The position numbers and the translations under genes are program-made. The notes under the pieces were generated by a model that did no database searches, was not told the DNA's origin, and saw only the letters and a program-made list of their open reading frames with translations. From contig NC_060234.1 in assembly GCF_021155775.2 (NCBI RefSeq), forward strand, positions 24,608,026-24,672,025: a stretch of DNA of 64,000 nt. Direction: 5' to 3'. The stretch is from Neodiprion pinetum. Taxonomy: Eukaryota; Arthropoda; Insecta; Hymenoptera; Diprionidae. Below, piece by piece: positions 1-11,006 of the stretch. The number at the start of each line of letters is the position of its first letter. Within the stretch, counting starts at the first letter, position 1.

Positions 1-87
1 AGTCTAAACAAATCGATCCTCCGGGGATGATCCGTACCCGAGTCTTAAGCCTCTTTGTTCCGTCGCTAAAGACCAAACACGGTCCTT

Positions 88-155
88 ATCTCTCACTCGC
101 TCCCTCTCCCTCTTTCTCTCTCTCTCTCTCCCTCCCTCTCTCTGTCTCCCTCGCC
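88..155 (+). repeat. CT-rich tract
   Basis: This is an interrupted CT/CCCTCT tract. The rest of 1-966 holds mixed sequence (GC-rich to about 380, then AT-rich) with no supported gene. Confidence 0.85.
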
Positions 156-966
156 TTTTCTGGCCCACTCCACCACGCCGCTAGCCGCAACTCCTCGCTC
201 TCGAGTCTCGGCCGGCCGGCTGGTGTACCGCAGCACTCAACGGAGGCCGGTCGTTTATCTAAATGGCTACTGGGTGGCCTGTCTGACTCCGTTTGGTCCC
301 GGCGAACGAAAGTTACGCCCGCGTCGCATGTAGCGTGAAAACGAACTGAACGGGTGTGCAGCGTCGCGTCGATTGGGAGACTTCGGAGGACTTTATCCTG
401 CCTAATAAAGATTTCTACACTTTTTTTTATTCTTTGATGTACTCTAGAAAATTGTAATTTAGGTATAATCAACGATATCTCGTGTAGTTGTTCGTCACGT
501 TAATTAGCTGCAACTAAAGAACTTCGTCTATCTGATTCTATACATTGGACGATTGTTGACAAAAATTTTGTCTCGATTTTCATCCACTTCCTAATTGCCC
601 GTCGAAACCTTTCGATGTCTTTTTAACCCTCTTTTACTTTATGCTGATAATCACATAGGTGTGTAATTGTGTATATATCATAATTTAGACGTTATAATGG
701 TAGATATAAAATTGAGTTTGTATAGAGATAGCTGCAGAGATGGCTGTTGCTTGTGACAATGTTGTGATATTATTGTTAGAGTAGCCATCCAGAATGAAAC
801 TATGATAATTCCTGTAGTAGTAGATCCAATTATTTGGATAAAGTCGCAAAGATTTCGATACTGTAGTAAATTATTTTCAATGTTCACGTTCTTTTTAAAA
901 AGCAAAACAATTTGAAACACTCAAACCATTGAGTTATACATGATCGGATTAAATGCATTACATATA

Positions 967-3174
967 GGGGATTCCACGTCAAATCGAACGAAAAAACGTG
1001 ATTTTCTCCCTGACCACTTTTGACATTTTCGCCCTTTTACTGACTTGGAAGTTCGTATTGAAAGCATCAAATCTGAATTTTTTCAGATTTTCCTGACCAA
1101 GCATTGTCTTACCACAGCTAGTCGAAACATAAGCTTTTGACGATTTCTCTTCAAGTCAACAAAGCTTGAAATTCAGATGACATATGGAAAAGGTTACAAA
1201 GTTTCGCATATTTGTATCAAATTTCTAAATATAATTTTGTGCGATTTTTTGTGCCCCGTTAAAGCATAGTTGTTATGAAAAATCTTCGAAAATCTTCCGT
1301 GACAAAATAGTGCCCTAATCGAGTGGCTGAATTTTTTACAAAGCATGTCTTTTTCAATACCAAAGATTGTTTACAAGTTTCGTAGTGAGCGGAAAAGTAG
1401 TTCAAAAGTTACAAGTAACAGTCCACATGGAACTGTGAAATTTCTCATCCATACGTACTAAAATGCGGCGATATGAACGGTGAAAGTTACACAATCGGTA
1501 TTACGATAGGCAACACATTATTGAATTCTTACCTTGGATGAATATGCTTCAAAAATATTGTCCAGCAGTACGGAACGCACATATCGTGTCACAAATCGTA
1601 ATAAATGATAGACTGAAGTGAACTCCTCAAGAAAAAGCCGTCAACTGTTATAAACAACACGCGTAACAATTGAAGATCGGGCTCGAGTGCACAGCAGCGC
1701 CACGCGTAGGGTGAGCGAATAGCTCGCCGCGCCGCGAACTTTGAACCGAATTCTCGCCACTGTGTGAATATTTGCTGTTGATATATCTTTCGAACCACTG
1801 CACCGCCCACGATGAAGTTTTCAGACAACCCTTCGCATTGAAGAAGGCACGCTGTGTATAAATTGCAGCCCATTCGATTGGGGCACTTTTCAGTTTCGAA
1901 TAATTTGCGCGCATATTGTATCAAAGCTATACTAAAACGGGGTATGAAAAATCCGAAAAAATACTCTCGAGCAATTCACAAGCGAACCTAAAATTTTTTC
2001 AATGTCGTCCAGATTTTAGGCTATGTAGGCGCGAACAATTAAAACATTGTTCAAATCAATTTATTGAATGAGTTGTCGTGAAGAAATCATGTATCGAAAA
2101 TATCTGAAAAGATTCCAAGTTCGTCTTTTTAATATCTACTTTGCCTGTGTGAAAGGGTAATCAGATTAAGTTGCTGCCGACCTAATCGAATAATGAAGTG
2201 GCGCATTAGACCTCCTATATTGTATAGTTGGGTGAAAAGTTTCAGCAAGTGAAAATTAGACGGGTAAATAAACGGCGGAATGCATCGTGACAGATTTAAT
2301 TTGTAGAATCGTAAAAATTTCCCTTATCGCCAAAGGATTAAAGCGTGGCTTCTTTTGTTAGATGATCATTGTACGTGACTAAGGCTGGGTGCTATCTCAG
2401 AAATGTTCGAATATCTCACGATATGAACGGTGAAAGTTACACAATCGGTATTACGATACGCGATACATCGTTGAATTCTTACCTTGGATGAATATGCTTC
2501 AAAACCTTGTCCTGCAGTACGGAACGCACATATCGTGTCAAGAATCGTAATAAATGATAGACTGAAGTGAACTCCTCAAGAAAAAGCCGTCAACTGTTAT
2601 AAACAACACGCGCAACAATTGAAGATCGGGCTCGAGTGCGCAGCAGCGCCACGCACAGGGTCAGCAAATAACTTGCAGCGCCGCGAACTTTGAACCGAAT
2701 TCTCGCCACTGTGTGAATATTTGCTGTTGATATATCTTCCGAACCACTGCACCGCTCACTATGAAGATTTTAGACAACCTTTCGCATTGAAGAAGGCACG
2801 CTGTGTATAAATTATAGCCCATTCAATTGGGGCACTTTTCAGTTACGAATAATTTGCGCACATTTTGTATCAAAGCTATACTGAAACGGGGTATGAAAAA
2901 TCCGATAAAATACTCTGGAGAAGTTCACAAGCGAATCTAAAATTTTTGCGAAGGAAGTTTTTTCATATGTCGTCCAGGTTTTAAGCTATGTAGGCGCGAA
3001 AAATCAAAACATTGCCGAAATCAATTTATTGGATGAGTTGTGAAGAAATCATCTGTCGAAAAAATCTGAAAAAATTCAAAGTTCATCATTTCAATACGTA
3101 CTTTGACTGTGAAAGGGCAATCAGATTAAAATCCGTCAGGGAAACCGACCATTGGATTCAACGTGGAATACCCC
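967..3174 (+). repeat. Composite foldback element with terminal inverted repeats
   Basis: The left end reads GGGGATTCCACGTCAAAT and the right end reads ATTCAACGTGGAATACCCC, an imperfect terminal inverted repeat. The inverted similarity extends inwards: 967-1425 aligns with the reverse complement of 2728-3174, for example GTTCGTATTGAAAGC against AGTACGTATTGAAATG, and the shared TGAATTTTTTCAGATTTT. The order is left arm 967-1425, centre about 1426-1779, a first right arm about 1780-2170, a tail about 2171-2418, then a second centre plus right arm at 2419-3174 offset by about 950 bp. No transposase was recognised, so it is probably non-autonomous. Target-site duplications are not clear. Confidence 0.8.
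2419..3128 (+). repeat. Tandem duplicate of the element's centre and right arm
   Basis: This block repeats 1469-2178 in direct orientation. Both begin CGATATGAACGGTGAAAG and share, for instance, GAACTCCTCAAGAAAAAGCC and the sequence around the CAGCAGCGCCACGC motif. Compared with the second block, the first carries a small deletion near 1990-2005 (the AAGGAAGTTTTTTCATATG portion is missing). The blocks diverge after CAGATTAA: the first continues into a tail also found in the copy at 39.5 kb, the second into the terminal inverted repeat. Confidence 0.85.
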
Positions 3175-3299
3175 ATTTTCATATTTATTATTGGCGAAAT
3201 TTTACTGATCACAGAAGTTTCTTACAAAGGTCCAGTTTTCACGTATGCAAAATCTGTATGATTGCTCTGCAAGAGACCCTGGATTTGGAATGAGAATAG

Positions 3300-3900
3300 C
3301 GATTCAGTAAGGAAGCGGATCTCAGTTTGCGCCTCGGTCGCGATGGCTCTGTAATTTTCCCCTTCGCACACACACACACACATACACACTGACATATCTG
3401 CCTCCGTCGGCTTGTCGGTTGCAGGGCGCGGGCCGATCGACGCCTAACAACGAATCGATAAGCGGCCTTCCCGCCCCCCGCCACCGTTCTTGTCCACAAC
3501 TACGCTGCCTATGACTTCGCCGCCTCGACGAAGATCCGGAGCCGTGCAGGATGAGATACGACGACGTCGGTGTCGCGCTATTTAGACGAGTCGACTCGTC
3601 GACGGAAGGCAAACGCCTGAATACCCGCTGCACCGTCGTCGACGTATATCTCGACGTTTGAACAGCGGTGATGGCGAGTCGGCCAGAATCAGCAACGGGG
3701 GAATTTTCGGTACCTTCAACCTGCGGGCGAACAGCTGCGTACAAAATAACGACGACGCTTGGTTTTCGTTTGTTTAAACCGCAGATTTTTACAGGTGTGC
3801 CTCTTACGCGTCCGTTGATACCGCGACGCCCCCGCATCGCATCGTCACGTCATCGATCAAGTATAGTTTCAGACGTATAAGACGAGCCCCGCCCAATCAT
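3300..3900. other. GC/CpG-rich patch in the probable intron
   Basis: CpG-dense sequence (many CGACG and GTCGTC words) between AT-rich flanks. Open frames occur on both strands (up to 171 codons on the minus strand at 3322-3837), but they encode low-similarity Arg/Ser-rich sequences typical of GC-driven open frames. It could be a regulatory island; nothing in the sequence proves it. Confidence 0.4.
3367..3389 (+). repeat. CA dinucleotide microsatellite
   Basis: About eight CA units followed by CATACACAC. It lies at the edge of a GC-rich patch. Confidence 0.9.
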
Positions 3901-4650
3901 CGACGATTTTCAAATGCGATACTTGCGTGACTGTCGCGCAGGCGAGGTGTAATATCTAATTTTTTGCGAAAATAAGCAGGGATTTCGAAATGGTATTCAT
4001 AGGTAGGGACGCGAGTGGAATCCTTCGAATTACCAATCTTAGTTCGTGGAAGAAACGGTCTTTGACGTAACGGTGTCGCGTGTATCTCAATAGGTAATAA
4101 TTAGACATGAAACCCGACGCAGAGTACGAATTTTATTTAAACAAATCCCAAGGTCGTCGATTTTCTTTCTTTTGCCTTTTTTTATAACGTGAGTTTAAAG
4201 TCGGCGAAAAACATTTATTTTATACAATTCAATTTCAAAGATCTAAACTAGGAAAATGTAGATGTTGATTTTTACGACTTTAAAGTGGATTCCGTATCCA
4301 CAAATATGTGAAAATATCCAGAACCATTTCTCACGATTGGAAGATGTTGTTTTTATCAGTATGGATAGGATGTTGACAATTTTAGTAAAATACTATGTAC
4401 ATTTGAAAATAAGGTTAAGGTAGATATTGTTATTTCGAAATAATGCAAGTTTTCATTTGTATGATCTTGAGTTTTTCGTATGATTGACGATTTGAGGGAA
4501 AAAAATCGTTATAAATTGCGAAATTGTATTCGGTTTGCGAACGTGATTTGAAAATTCCTGCGATATCCCGATGAACAATTCTTCGTGTGGAATCGCCTCC
4601 CAGACCTTCAATTATAATCCTCTATTCTCTTCTATCCCTTCTCTCTCACA

Positions 4651-4675
4651 CTCCCTCTCTCTCTCTCTCTCTCTC
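4651..4675 (+). repeat. CT microsatellite
   Basis: A nearly pure CT run preceded by TCTCTCACACTCC. Confidence 0.9.
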
Positions 4676-5616
4676 GTCGCAAGCTGTGGAACTCGCTTCC
4701 ACTTAACGTGAGGAATTTGCGAACAATGCAGCTGGGCTTAAGAAGGCCGCCGTGCACGGCTTCTTCTTTAGTTCCTGCGGTATAAGAACGAACTGCCCGT
4801 AGCCTGTCGTCGTTGCCTCTGTTTTTTTTAAACTTGACTTTTTATCTTAATTTCGGTTCGACTCCCAGGTGAATATTGTAACCCAAGCACCGTCATCTTA
4901 CCGTAGCAATTATTAAATCTATGTAGATAATTGGGCTCAAGTTGTTACGTTACTGCTTGCGGTATCAAGTTACCGTTAGAAATAATCTTCGGCTGGATCC
5001 ATTCTTCGTTTTGCAACAATATCTGTAATAAATGCGAGACTCAGTCTCGGGATTTTGAACAAACCGTACACGTGTAGACCACGAGGCTGAAGCTAGGAAC
5101 CAGAATTAGACGTCAAAGGTTCTAATGGTCATTCGAACAAGGCAGTAAATTCCGGAAATCAAAAGTTTGTGAAACACCTTGAACCCCCAATACTTGTATA
5201 GAAATATGAAGATAAAAGTGAACTGCATTTTTCCAATTTCAAAAAGTTTTAAGGGTTTGGCTGCTAGCTTCAGCTTGATATGTAGATTCTATCGCATTCG
5301 TTTTTTTTTTTTTCGTGCTGCAAAATTTATTAGGTTCCGAATATTTTGATCCCCCGCAGCGGTACGTGATTTGACAAAGAGAAATTGCGAAAATTTATGT
5401 GAAAACGGCAGTTGTGATCAATCGTATCTGCGGAATCATTTACTTGGAAATTAAATGAATGATTTCGATTTATTATCATTGATTCCGACTGATTTATATA
5501 ATAGGATAAAATAGGAAAAAATTAAATTTTAACGAGTTTTAACCATTCCGAATTTTCCGCAAGACTTACATGAAGTTCCAACGTTTGTTTAACGATTTCC
5601 TGACGGCCGTCACGTT

Positions 5617-5669
5617 ATTTCAAGTGACTCGCAAGGATTTCCAATGATTTCAGTCACCCATCTCGATTC
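5617..5669 (-). repeat. Short dispersed repeat, copy 1
   Basis: On the minus strand this 53-bp segment matches 29090-29142 at 41 of 53 positions counted by eye, with no gap. The two fully identical cores are CTGAAATCATTGGAAAT and GCGAGTCACTTGAAAT. The surrounding 100 bp has similar composition but no confident alignment, so this is probably the best-preserved part of an older dispersed repeat. Confidence 0.6.
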
Positions 5670-7599
5670 ATTCCCGGTAACTTGAAAAGTTTTTCAGTAA
5701 TTCAAAATCCCCTGATTCGAATTTCGATTTCCAACAGTTAAACGTCTGATTTCCTCGACTAGACGTAGCTGCGAACACTGCGTTTCCCCCTCCGGAAACT
5801 GGTTCCGCATTTGGAGTTTCACGGCGTCTGCGGCCACCCGGTACGACGTCGAGGCGTTCGGGGACACCTCCGTGGAAAGGCCGACACTTCCCCCCTTTCC
5901 TTTCTGCCCGTCGCGACGCCCCCGTTTCACTTGCCAGCGCGGTGCGCAGCTTTGACGGCCCGTTTGCCGACGAGAGGTCGCGGCCACTAAGCCTCGCGTA
6001 TACCGGGTGTCGCCGTATGGTTTTCATCGAGCAATGCATCCAGGATATTGTGCTTAACAATCTCCATATCGTATAATTGTTAATTTTTATTTGCAGTGAA
6101 AACGGGACGAGTCGGGAGGCTGTAGACTTTATACTGAATTTCAATTTCTCATGTTAATAAGTAGGTACCTAAGTTTGGTAAATTTTTTTTTTCAACTCTT
6201 CTTGTTCTGCAAACTGTTCATGTAGAGAGGGGAAAAAACAGGATTTGGCCAATTATCGAGGTGACGTAGTCACGAGGATTTATTCACACGGTATTGACGG
6301 GGTTTGTTTGTATTACAGACAACCGGAACGTGTTGTTAATCGAATTCAAATTGTTAGGATCTCGATTCGCAGCGTTTATTTTGGAGGAAACATTTATTTG
6401 AAATTAATTAATTAATTACTATGTCCTGAATAAAATTCAGTCTCATACCAGATCTTTAAAAGTTTAATTTTATCGATTTGTTTCCGCTTTTCCTGCAGCG
6501 GTATTGATCGACTTTCCCTTTCTTGTATCACCGTTGCTTATGCCGCTGTGTGAGTATTTGGCGTTGTATCCTGCTTTTTAGAATCTTGTTATCAGGACTG
6601 TGTTATAATTGTTAGGTTGGAATTCCCATTACTCATGAATAAAATCGACGGAAACGATGCTTCTGTATAAGAAAAACTTGTTCGCAGGGGAAATTCGTTG
6701 GTCAGAAAAAGTCAAGGAAATATGTTCGTTTCGAAAATCAGGGAATAACGCATATCTTGTGTAAATGTTTATTTTCAAACTTCACGAATGTATAATGTCA
6801 GAAAAGATCAATCGAATATTATATTATTATATTTAATGCGGAGACGGCAGAGAATCACAATCGAGTAAATTTAACATTCTTTGAATGTCCAGTGCTTGCA
6901 AATCGTCTTCCTGTTTTCTGTGAATTGAGTTTTTGCATGACGAACGATTTGCTAAATCTGTCCAATTCAATTGCTTGTAAGATTTATTATAATTATTAGT
7001 TTTGACGAAATTGAGCGAATGAGATCTGATTAATTTGTACAATTTCTCTGTTTTATACACTTGTAAAAATTGCATTTATTTTCCATGCAAAACTCTGTCA
7101 TCCACAAAATCAGGAAAGAATATTTTTGCCACGGAGAAGGTGAGTTAAAAAAACACAAGGAATACTCGGATCGTATGGAAGTTTGCCGGTTATTTCCACA
7201 GGCCTCTTTTCACGGGTCCGTTGTATCCAGAATCTGTCGACCCACGTAACGCGAAACTGCGCGTCTTCCATCTACACCAAGAAAGGAATCACGTGGCACG
7301 TATTCTCCGTGGAACGTGTCTCAGCCAGTGACGCAAGAATACTCTAATAGGTATTCCCATAGCGTCGACGGGCCCGCCTGTGAACATTGCATATTGTTCG
7401 GGTGACCCGGTAGCGAGACGTGTGAGGCTGAAATTAGTGACGTCAACGTAACGAAACGTTAAAAAGAGGCAGCAATGTTTTGCACACAAATTAAAAACAA
7501 TTTAAAAGTTGTTTAATTTGCAAACTACGAGTTTGTCGGTGCTGCGCGTAACACAGAGTCTACCGCAATTTCAGACAATCCTTTAACGAGATTGTCAGA

Positions 7600-8360
7600 A
7601 TCTTGCAGCCACCCGGGTACTATTTTTTTCTTACAACGAATAGGCCTGGGCCACGTGACGCGACGCCGTCGCAGGTTCCTTAAATCCTGAAACCGCGTCG
7701 CGTGACGTCGAGAGACGTCGACGGGATGATAAACACACGCCGACGCGTCCAAGCGTGAAAAATCGCGGGCAACCGATAGAGCTGGGAATCCGTCGCGACG
7801 TCGGCGTCCCCGGAATACCAGCGGCTGTGGTATAATACGTATCTCGATTCGATCTCTCGAACAGCCGGCGCGGCACGCGATGTTAAGCCGAGCGTCGTCG
7901 TGTGGGTGTAAAGAGGTGCGACGTACTCGAGGACTGATCGATGATAATTTTTTCTCCTTTTTCCCCTCCCTCTTTTTTCGCGGACGCGTAGCGAAATTGT
8001 CCCGTGACTCGCGACGTCGTTGTTGGCTTCGTTGCGCAATTCACGCCGCCGCGCCGCCGCCTCCGATCCTCGAGTTTGCAGCCTTTTAGCCTTCGCGCAC
8101 GGTCACTGATCGTTGCGTAACGCTAGACGCGAGTCGAGCCGCGACTCGTCCTATGTACATACTTATACATCCGCAGAATGCCGCTTTGGCACACCACGGC
8201 AGAAAAGCACCGACCGCGATCTACGCTCCAGACGGAGCGCGGCTTTGTCGGCTGGTCTGACCACAACTTCCCTTCACCCCCCCCCCCCCCTTTCGCCCCC
8301 TTCACCCCATCCCACATCGCTCTCTAACCGAATCGCGGTCTCCACGAGTTAAAGTTCCAC
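7600..8360. other. GC/CpG-rich block upstream of the NOL4 exon
   Basis: Dense CpG sequence with repeated CGACGTCG-like words, ending in a run of 14 C (8277-8290). It lies about 2.5 kb upstream of the 10854 exon, on the same strand side, so it could be an internal promoter or CpG island of the NOL4 locus. Frames open on both strands look like composition artefacts. No clear TATA box or initiator was identified. Confidence 0.4.
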
Positions 8361-10266
8361 CCTTCAACAGGTGTTTTACTGAAATACAATATATACGCGC
8401 AGGCGCAATTGAACAACTACCGAGTCGAGTTTGCGAAGTTGTTTCCAACAATTTACCTACCTCTCTTGATTTCCTACTCGCACCTTGCATCGATACGGTA
8501 CCTCTATGCGGTGCACTGCTGCACCCTGTACTCGTTATATCGTCCGTGTTGCATGTATGCGGACTGTGTACAGGCACCAAAGGATATGCGAGCATCTATG
8601 TAAACGGCTTGGCTGAAGGGCCCTTGCTGTTATTTTACAGGCGTGTAATATGACGTGGATAATTGCTGTGAAGAGATTGAGGCTGTTCCAGATGTAGACG
8701 TACATGCGCGTTTCCTTGTGTAAATTCGTAACCGGTTAGGTGTTTGGATAATTGTATTATGGTTTACGGTCGCATCATTGCGGAACCTTAACTGCACGTC
8801 GTGAATTTTGTTTTTCGCGGTTTTAGGTACAAAGAATGGGATATATCATGGAGTTTGCTAGAACCTACGGAGAAACACTGTAAACTGCACTGCGATACGT
8901 CACGCGAAGACAAAGGAAAGAGAAATCTTGAAAATTTTCCAAAGATCCAAAAATTTTTATTATTCGGGATTCACGTACGATATTTGTAACAAACATGGAA
9001 CAGTCGGGAGAAAATCAGCATTTCAGTAATGGAAAAGCTGATCAAACATAGAAAATTCTTTCGATTTGATTTTTTTTAACTAGTAATGCAGTGCAGTTTG
9101 GTACGACGTTCATCACTGTAGTTTCATTTCGACACTAAAAACACTAAAGTTATTTGTGTATCGAGTTTTGGTCAGAGCGTGCAGAGGATTTTTCGTTCAG
9201 AGCTCCGTTCGTGCTATTAAACTGGACTACGTATTGTGTTGAATACTTTTCCTTTAAAACTATTTTTTAGAATCGATTCATGTCAAGCTGGTATTATGGA
9301 AAAACAATTTGTTCTCCGAGTTAATATTCACAAAACGGAGACGGCCAGAAATTTATCTTCGTGAACTCTCCTTTAAGTTTTACGTCAGCAATTACTTCCG
9401 CCTAAAATTTACTGACAAGTTGGCTTCTCATAATCAAGTATGAGATTAATTACGTTTTTAAAGCGATGGTCATGATAATCACAAGAGAAAAAGTTTTAGC
9501 TCTTTGTGCCCTTTCGTTCCAAATTGAACCCGTAAAGTTCGAAGTGTGTACGAAGACACCCGTTTATTATGAAATTGACCCAATTTGACGTATGGGAAAA
9601 AATTGAGATTAAAAATTTTGTACCATTTGTGAGTCTTCAAAATGTGTGCAGACTTATTTAAAAGACTAATTATATAAAGGGCTGTTTATTTCCTTAATCG
9701 TAAAATATGAGGTGAAACTTTGTCAATTGTGAACTTGCAAAGTGGCATATTGCATATTGTTGCGAATTACGTATTACGTATCGTATAAAATAGAAACAAG
9801 TACAAAAACCTGTTTGCGCTTACAAATCGGGCCAACGGTGTGGAAAATTTACATCTCCGCATCCCTTTTGTGCGAAGGGTCAGAACGAGAGGGATTGATA
9901 GAGAGGGAAAACGGATTTTCATTAATTCGAATGGATTTTGTTAAGCTGTTGTTATCTCGAACGTCATTGCCAGTCGAGTGCTTGAAGTACAGTCGGCTAT
10001 TTTTAAACCATTTACGTCACACTATTGTTCGCTCGTGCGTTTTCATTTCTCAACCAATCGTATTCATCGTCGGTTGGACAAGGTCGGACATGAAGGATGT
10101 CACCTGCAGCAGGGCCGTGAGCTATGCGGTTGAAATTATAAACTTTTTTAATCGCACCTATTCGAGCCCCTTTCGAGTTCCCGTATCGTACTAATGAAGA
10201 ATCACGTCACGTCTCAACCGTCAGCCTGACCACTCGAACTCTTACGAGCGTCTGTTTTGACGTTGC
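8361..10266. other. AT-rich non-coding stretch
   Basis: No supported feature. The 150-codon open frame at 9742-10194 has no recognisable domain, starts in the middle of AT-rich sequence and lacks matching splice signals. Confidence 0.5.
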
Positions 10267-10294
10267 AAAAAAAAAAAAAAAAAAAAAAAAAAAA
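10267..10294 (+). repeat. Oligo-A run of 28
   Basis: An uninterrupted run of 28 A about 560 bp upstream of the NOL4 exon. It could be a retroposon tail, but I see no recognisable retroposon body or target duplication next to it. Confidence 0.9.
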
Positions 10295-10853
10295 CAAGAA
10301 AAAAATTCTACACATGGTGACAAACATTCTGTCTGCAATAATAATTGAAGCTTTTTCGCCCTTCGAACGGGGTTCGGAAGATTCCTGTATTACTTACGTA
10401 CCGGCTTTTCTCGGGAAGTTTCAACCACCCGAAATCAGCTCCATTGCTCAACGGGTGTTGACGTTGCTGACGGTACGCGACGGTCTGTCGGTAAAGCAGG
10501 AAACCCAACCCCTAGTTTAGTACCCGAGCTTAACGTCGCCGGCGCTTCTGTACCACGAGCTTCTCTACGGAGCGCGGCTTCGCGTTTTGATTCGCGAGGT
10601 AGCCGCTTGATGTCGGTACGGTATCGTTGCGGTATCGCCGATCACGGTACCTACATTATATGATACGTATTACCACTCAAATATCCCGCGAAAAGCAGCC
10701 CGGGAATTGAAATTTTCGGTTCGTGTCCTCGTAACTTTCCTAGCGTTGCTCTCTCGGTGGAAATATTCTTATCAATTTTACATCTGTACATTTTGGTGAA
10801 AAATAAGATGATACGAACTTGTTTAACGATGTATTATTTTCTTTGATTCGCAG

Positions 10854-11006
10854 GCCTTGAATGGGGCTGAAGGTACGGTACCGCCTGGACGAGTTTACAA
10901 GAAGGTAGCGATCGTCGAGAATTTCTTCGACATCATTCACGCAGTGCACGTCGACCTGGAGGGTCGTCCTGGAAAACATGCTGGCCAAAAGCGCACGTAC
11001 CGGACG
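10854..11006 (+). CDS. NOL4: NOL4 homologue, internal coding exon
   Basis: The 153-bp exon is flanked by CAG (10851-10853) and GTGAGT (from 11007), is open throughout and encodes 51 residues in phase 0 at both ends. The translation contains YKKVAIVENFFDIIHAVHVD and then GKHAGQKRTYRT. These match the conserved NOL4 block recalled as RRVAVVEDFFDIIYSMHV followed by KHAGQKRTYK in vertebrates. There is no ATG at its start and no stop in frame before the donor, so it is an internal exon. NOL4 proteins are nuclear or nucleolar, enriched in nervous tissue in vertebrates, and their molecular activity is poorly known. The family call rests on recognised motifs, without a database search; the paralogue NOL4L shares this block, so the call is at NOL4/NOL4L family level. 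Confidence 0.9.

Larger units (their letters stand above)
3901..7600. other. AT-rich non-coding stretch
   Basis: Apart from a CT microsatellite at 4651-4675, the short dispersed repeat at 5617-5669 and a moderately GC-rich patch near 5810-6010, I see no gene, RNA or structured repeat here. Confidence 0.55.
1..10853 (+). other. NOL4: Probable intron upstream of the first visible NOL4 exon
   Basis: The exon beginning at 10854 is preceded by a good acceptor (pyrimidine-rich stretch ending in CAG at 10851-10853) and starts in mid-protein, so at least one exon lies upstream. NOL4 proteins normally carry an N-terminal block with a TYGDS-like and a TVTRKKY-like motif and an FWVKSKGF-like motif. I looked for these on the + strand of 1-10853 and did not find them. 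I therefore infer that the missing exons are left of the window and that this stretch is intronic. It holds a composite foldback element, microsatellites and two GC-rich patches. An unrecognised small exon inside it cannot be excluded. Confidence 0.5.

Noticed and set aside
1589..1924. 111-codon minus-strand frame within the foldback element, also seen at 40001-40213 on the plus strand
   Set aside because: The two translations differ mostly by amino-acid-changing substitutions and the second copy is cut short by a stop, so there is no sign of purifying selection or of a transposase.
8862..8884. TYGET-like peptide that resembles the start of the NOL4 N-terminal motif
   Set aside because: A stop follows at once and neither the TVTRKKY-like nor the FWVKSKGF-like motif is nearby.
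9742..10194. 150-codon plus-strand frame upstream of the NOL4 exon
   Set aside because: No recognisable domain, and no acceptor/donor pair that would join it in phase to 10854.
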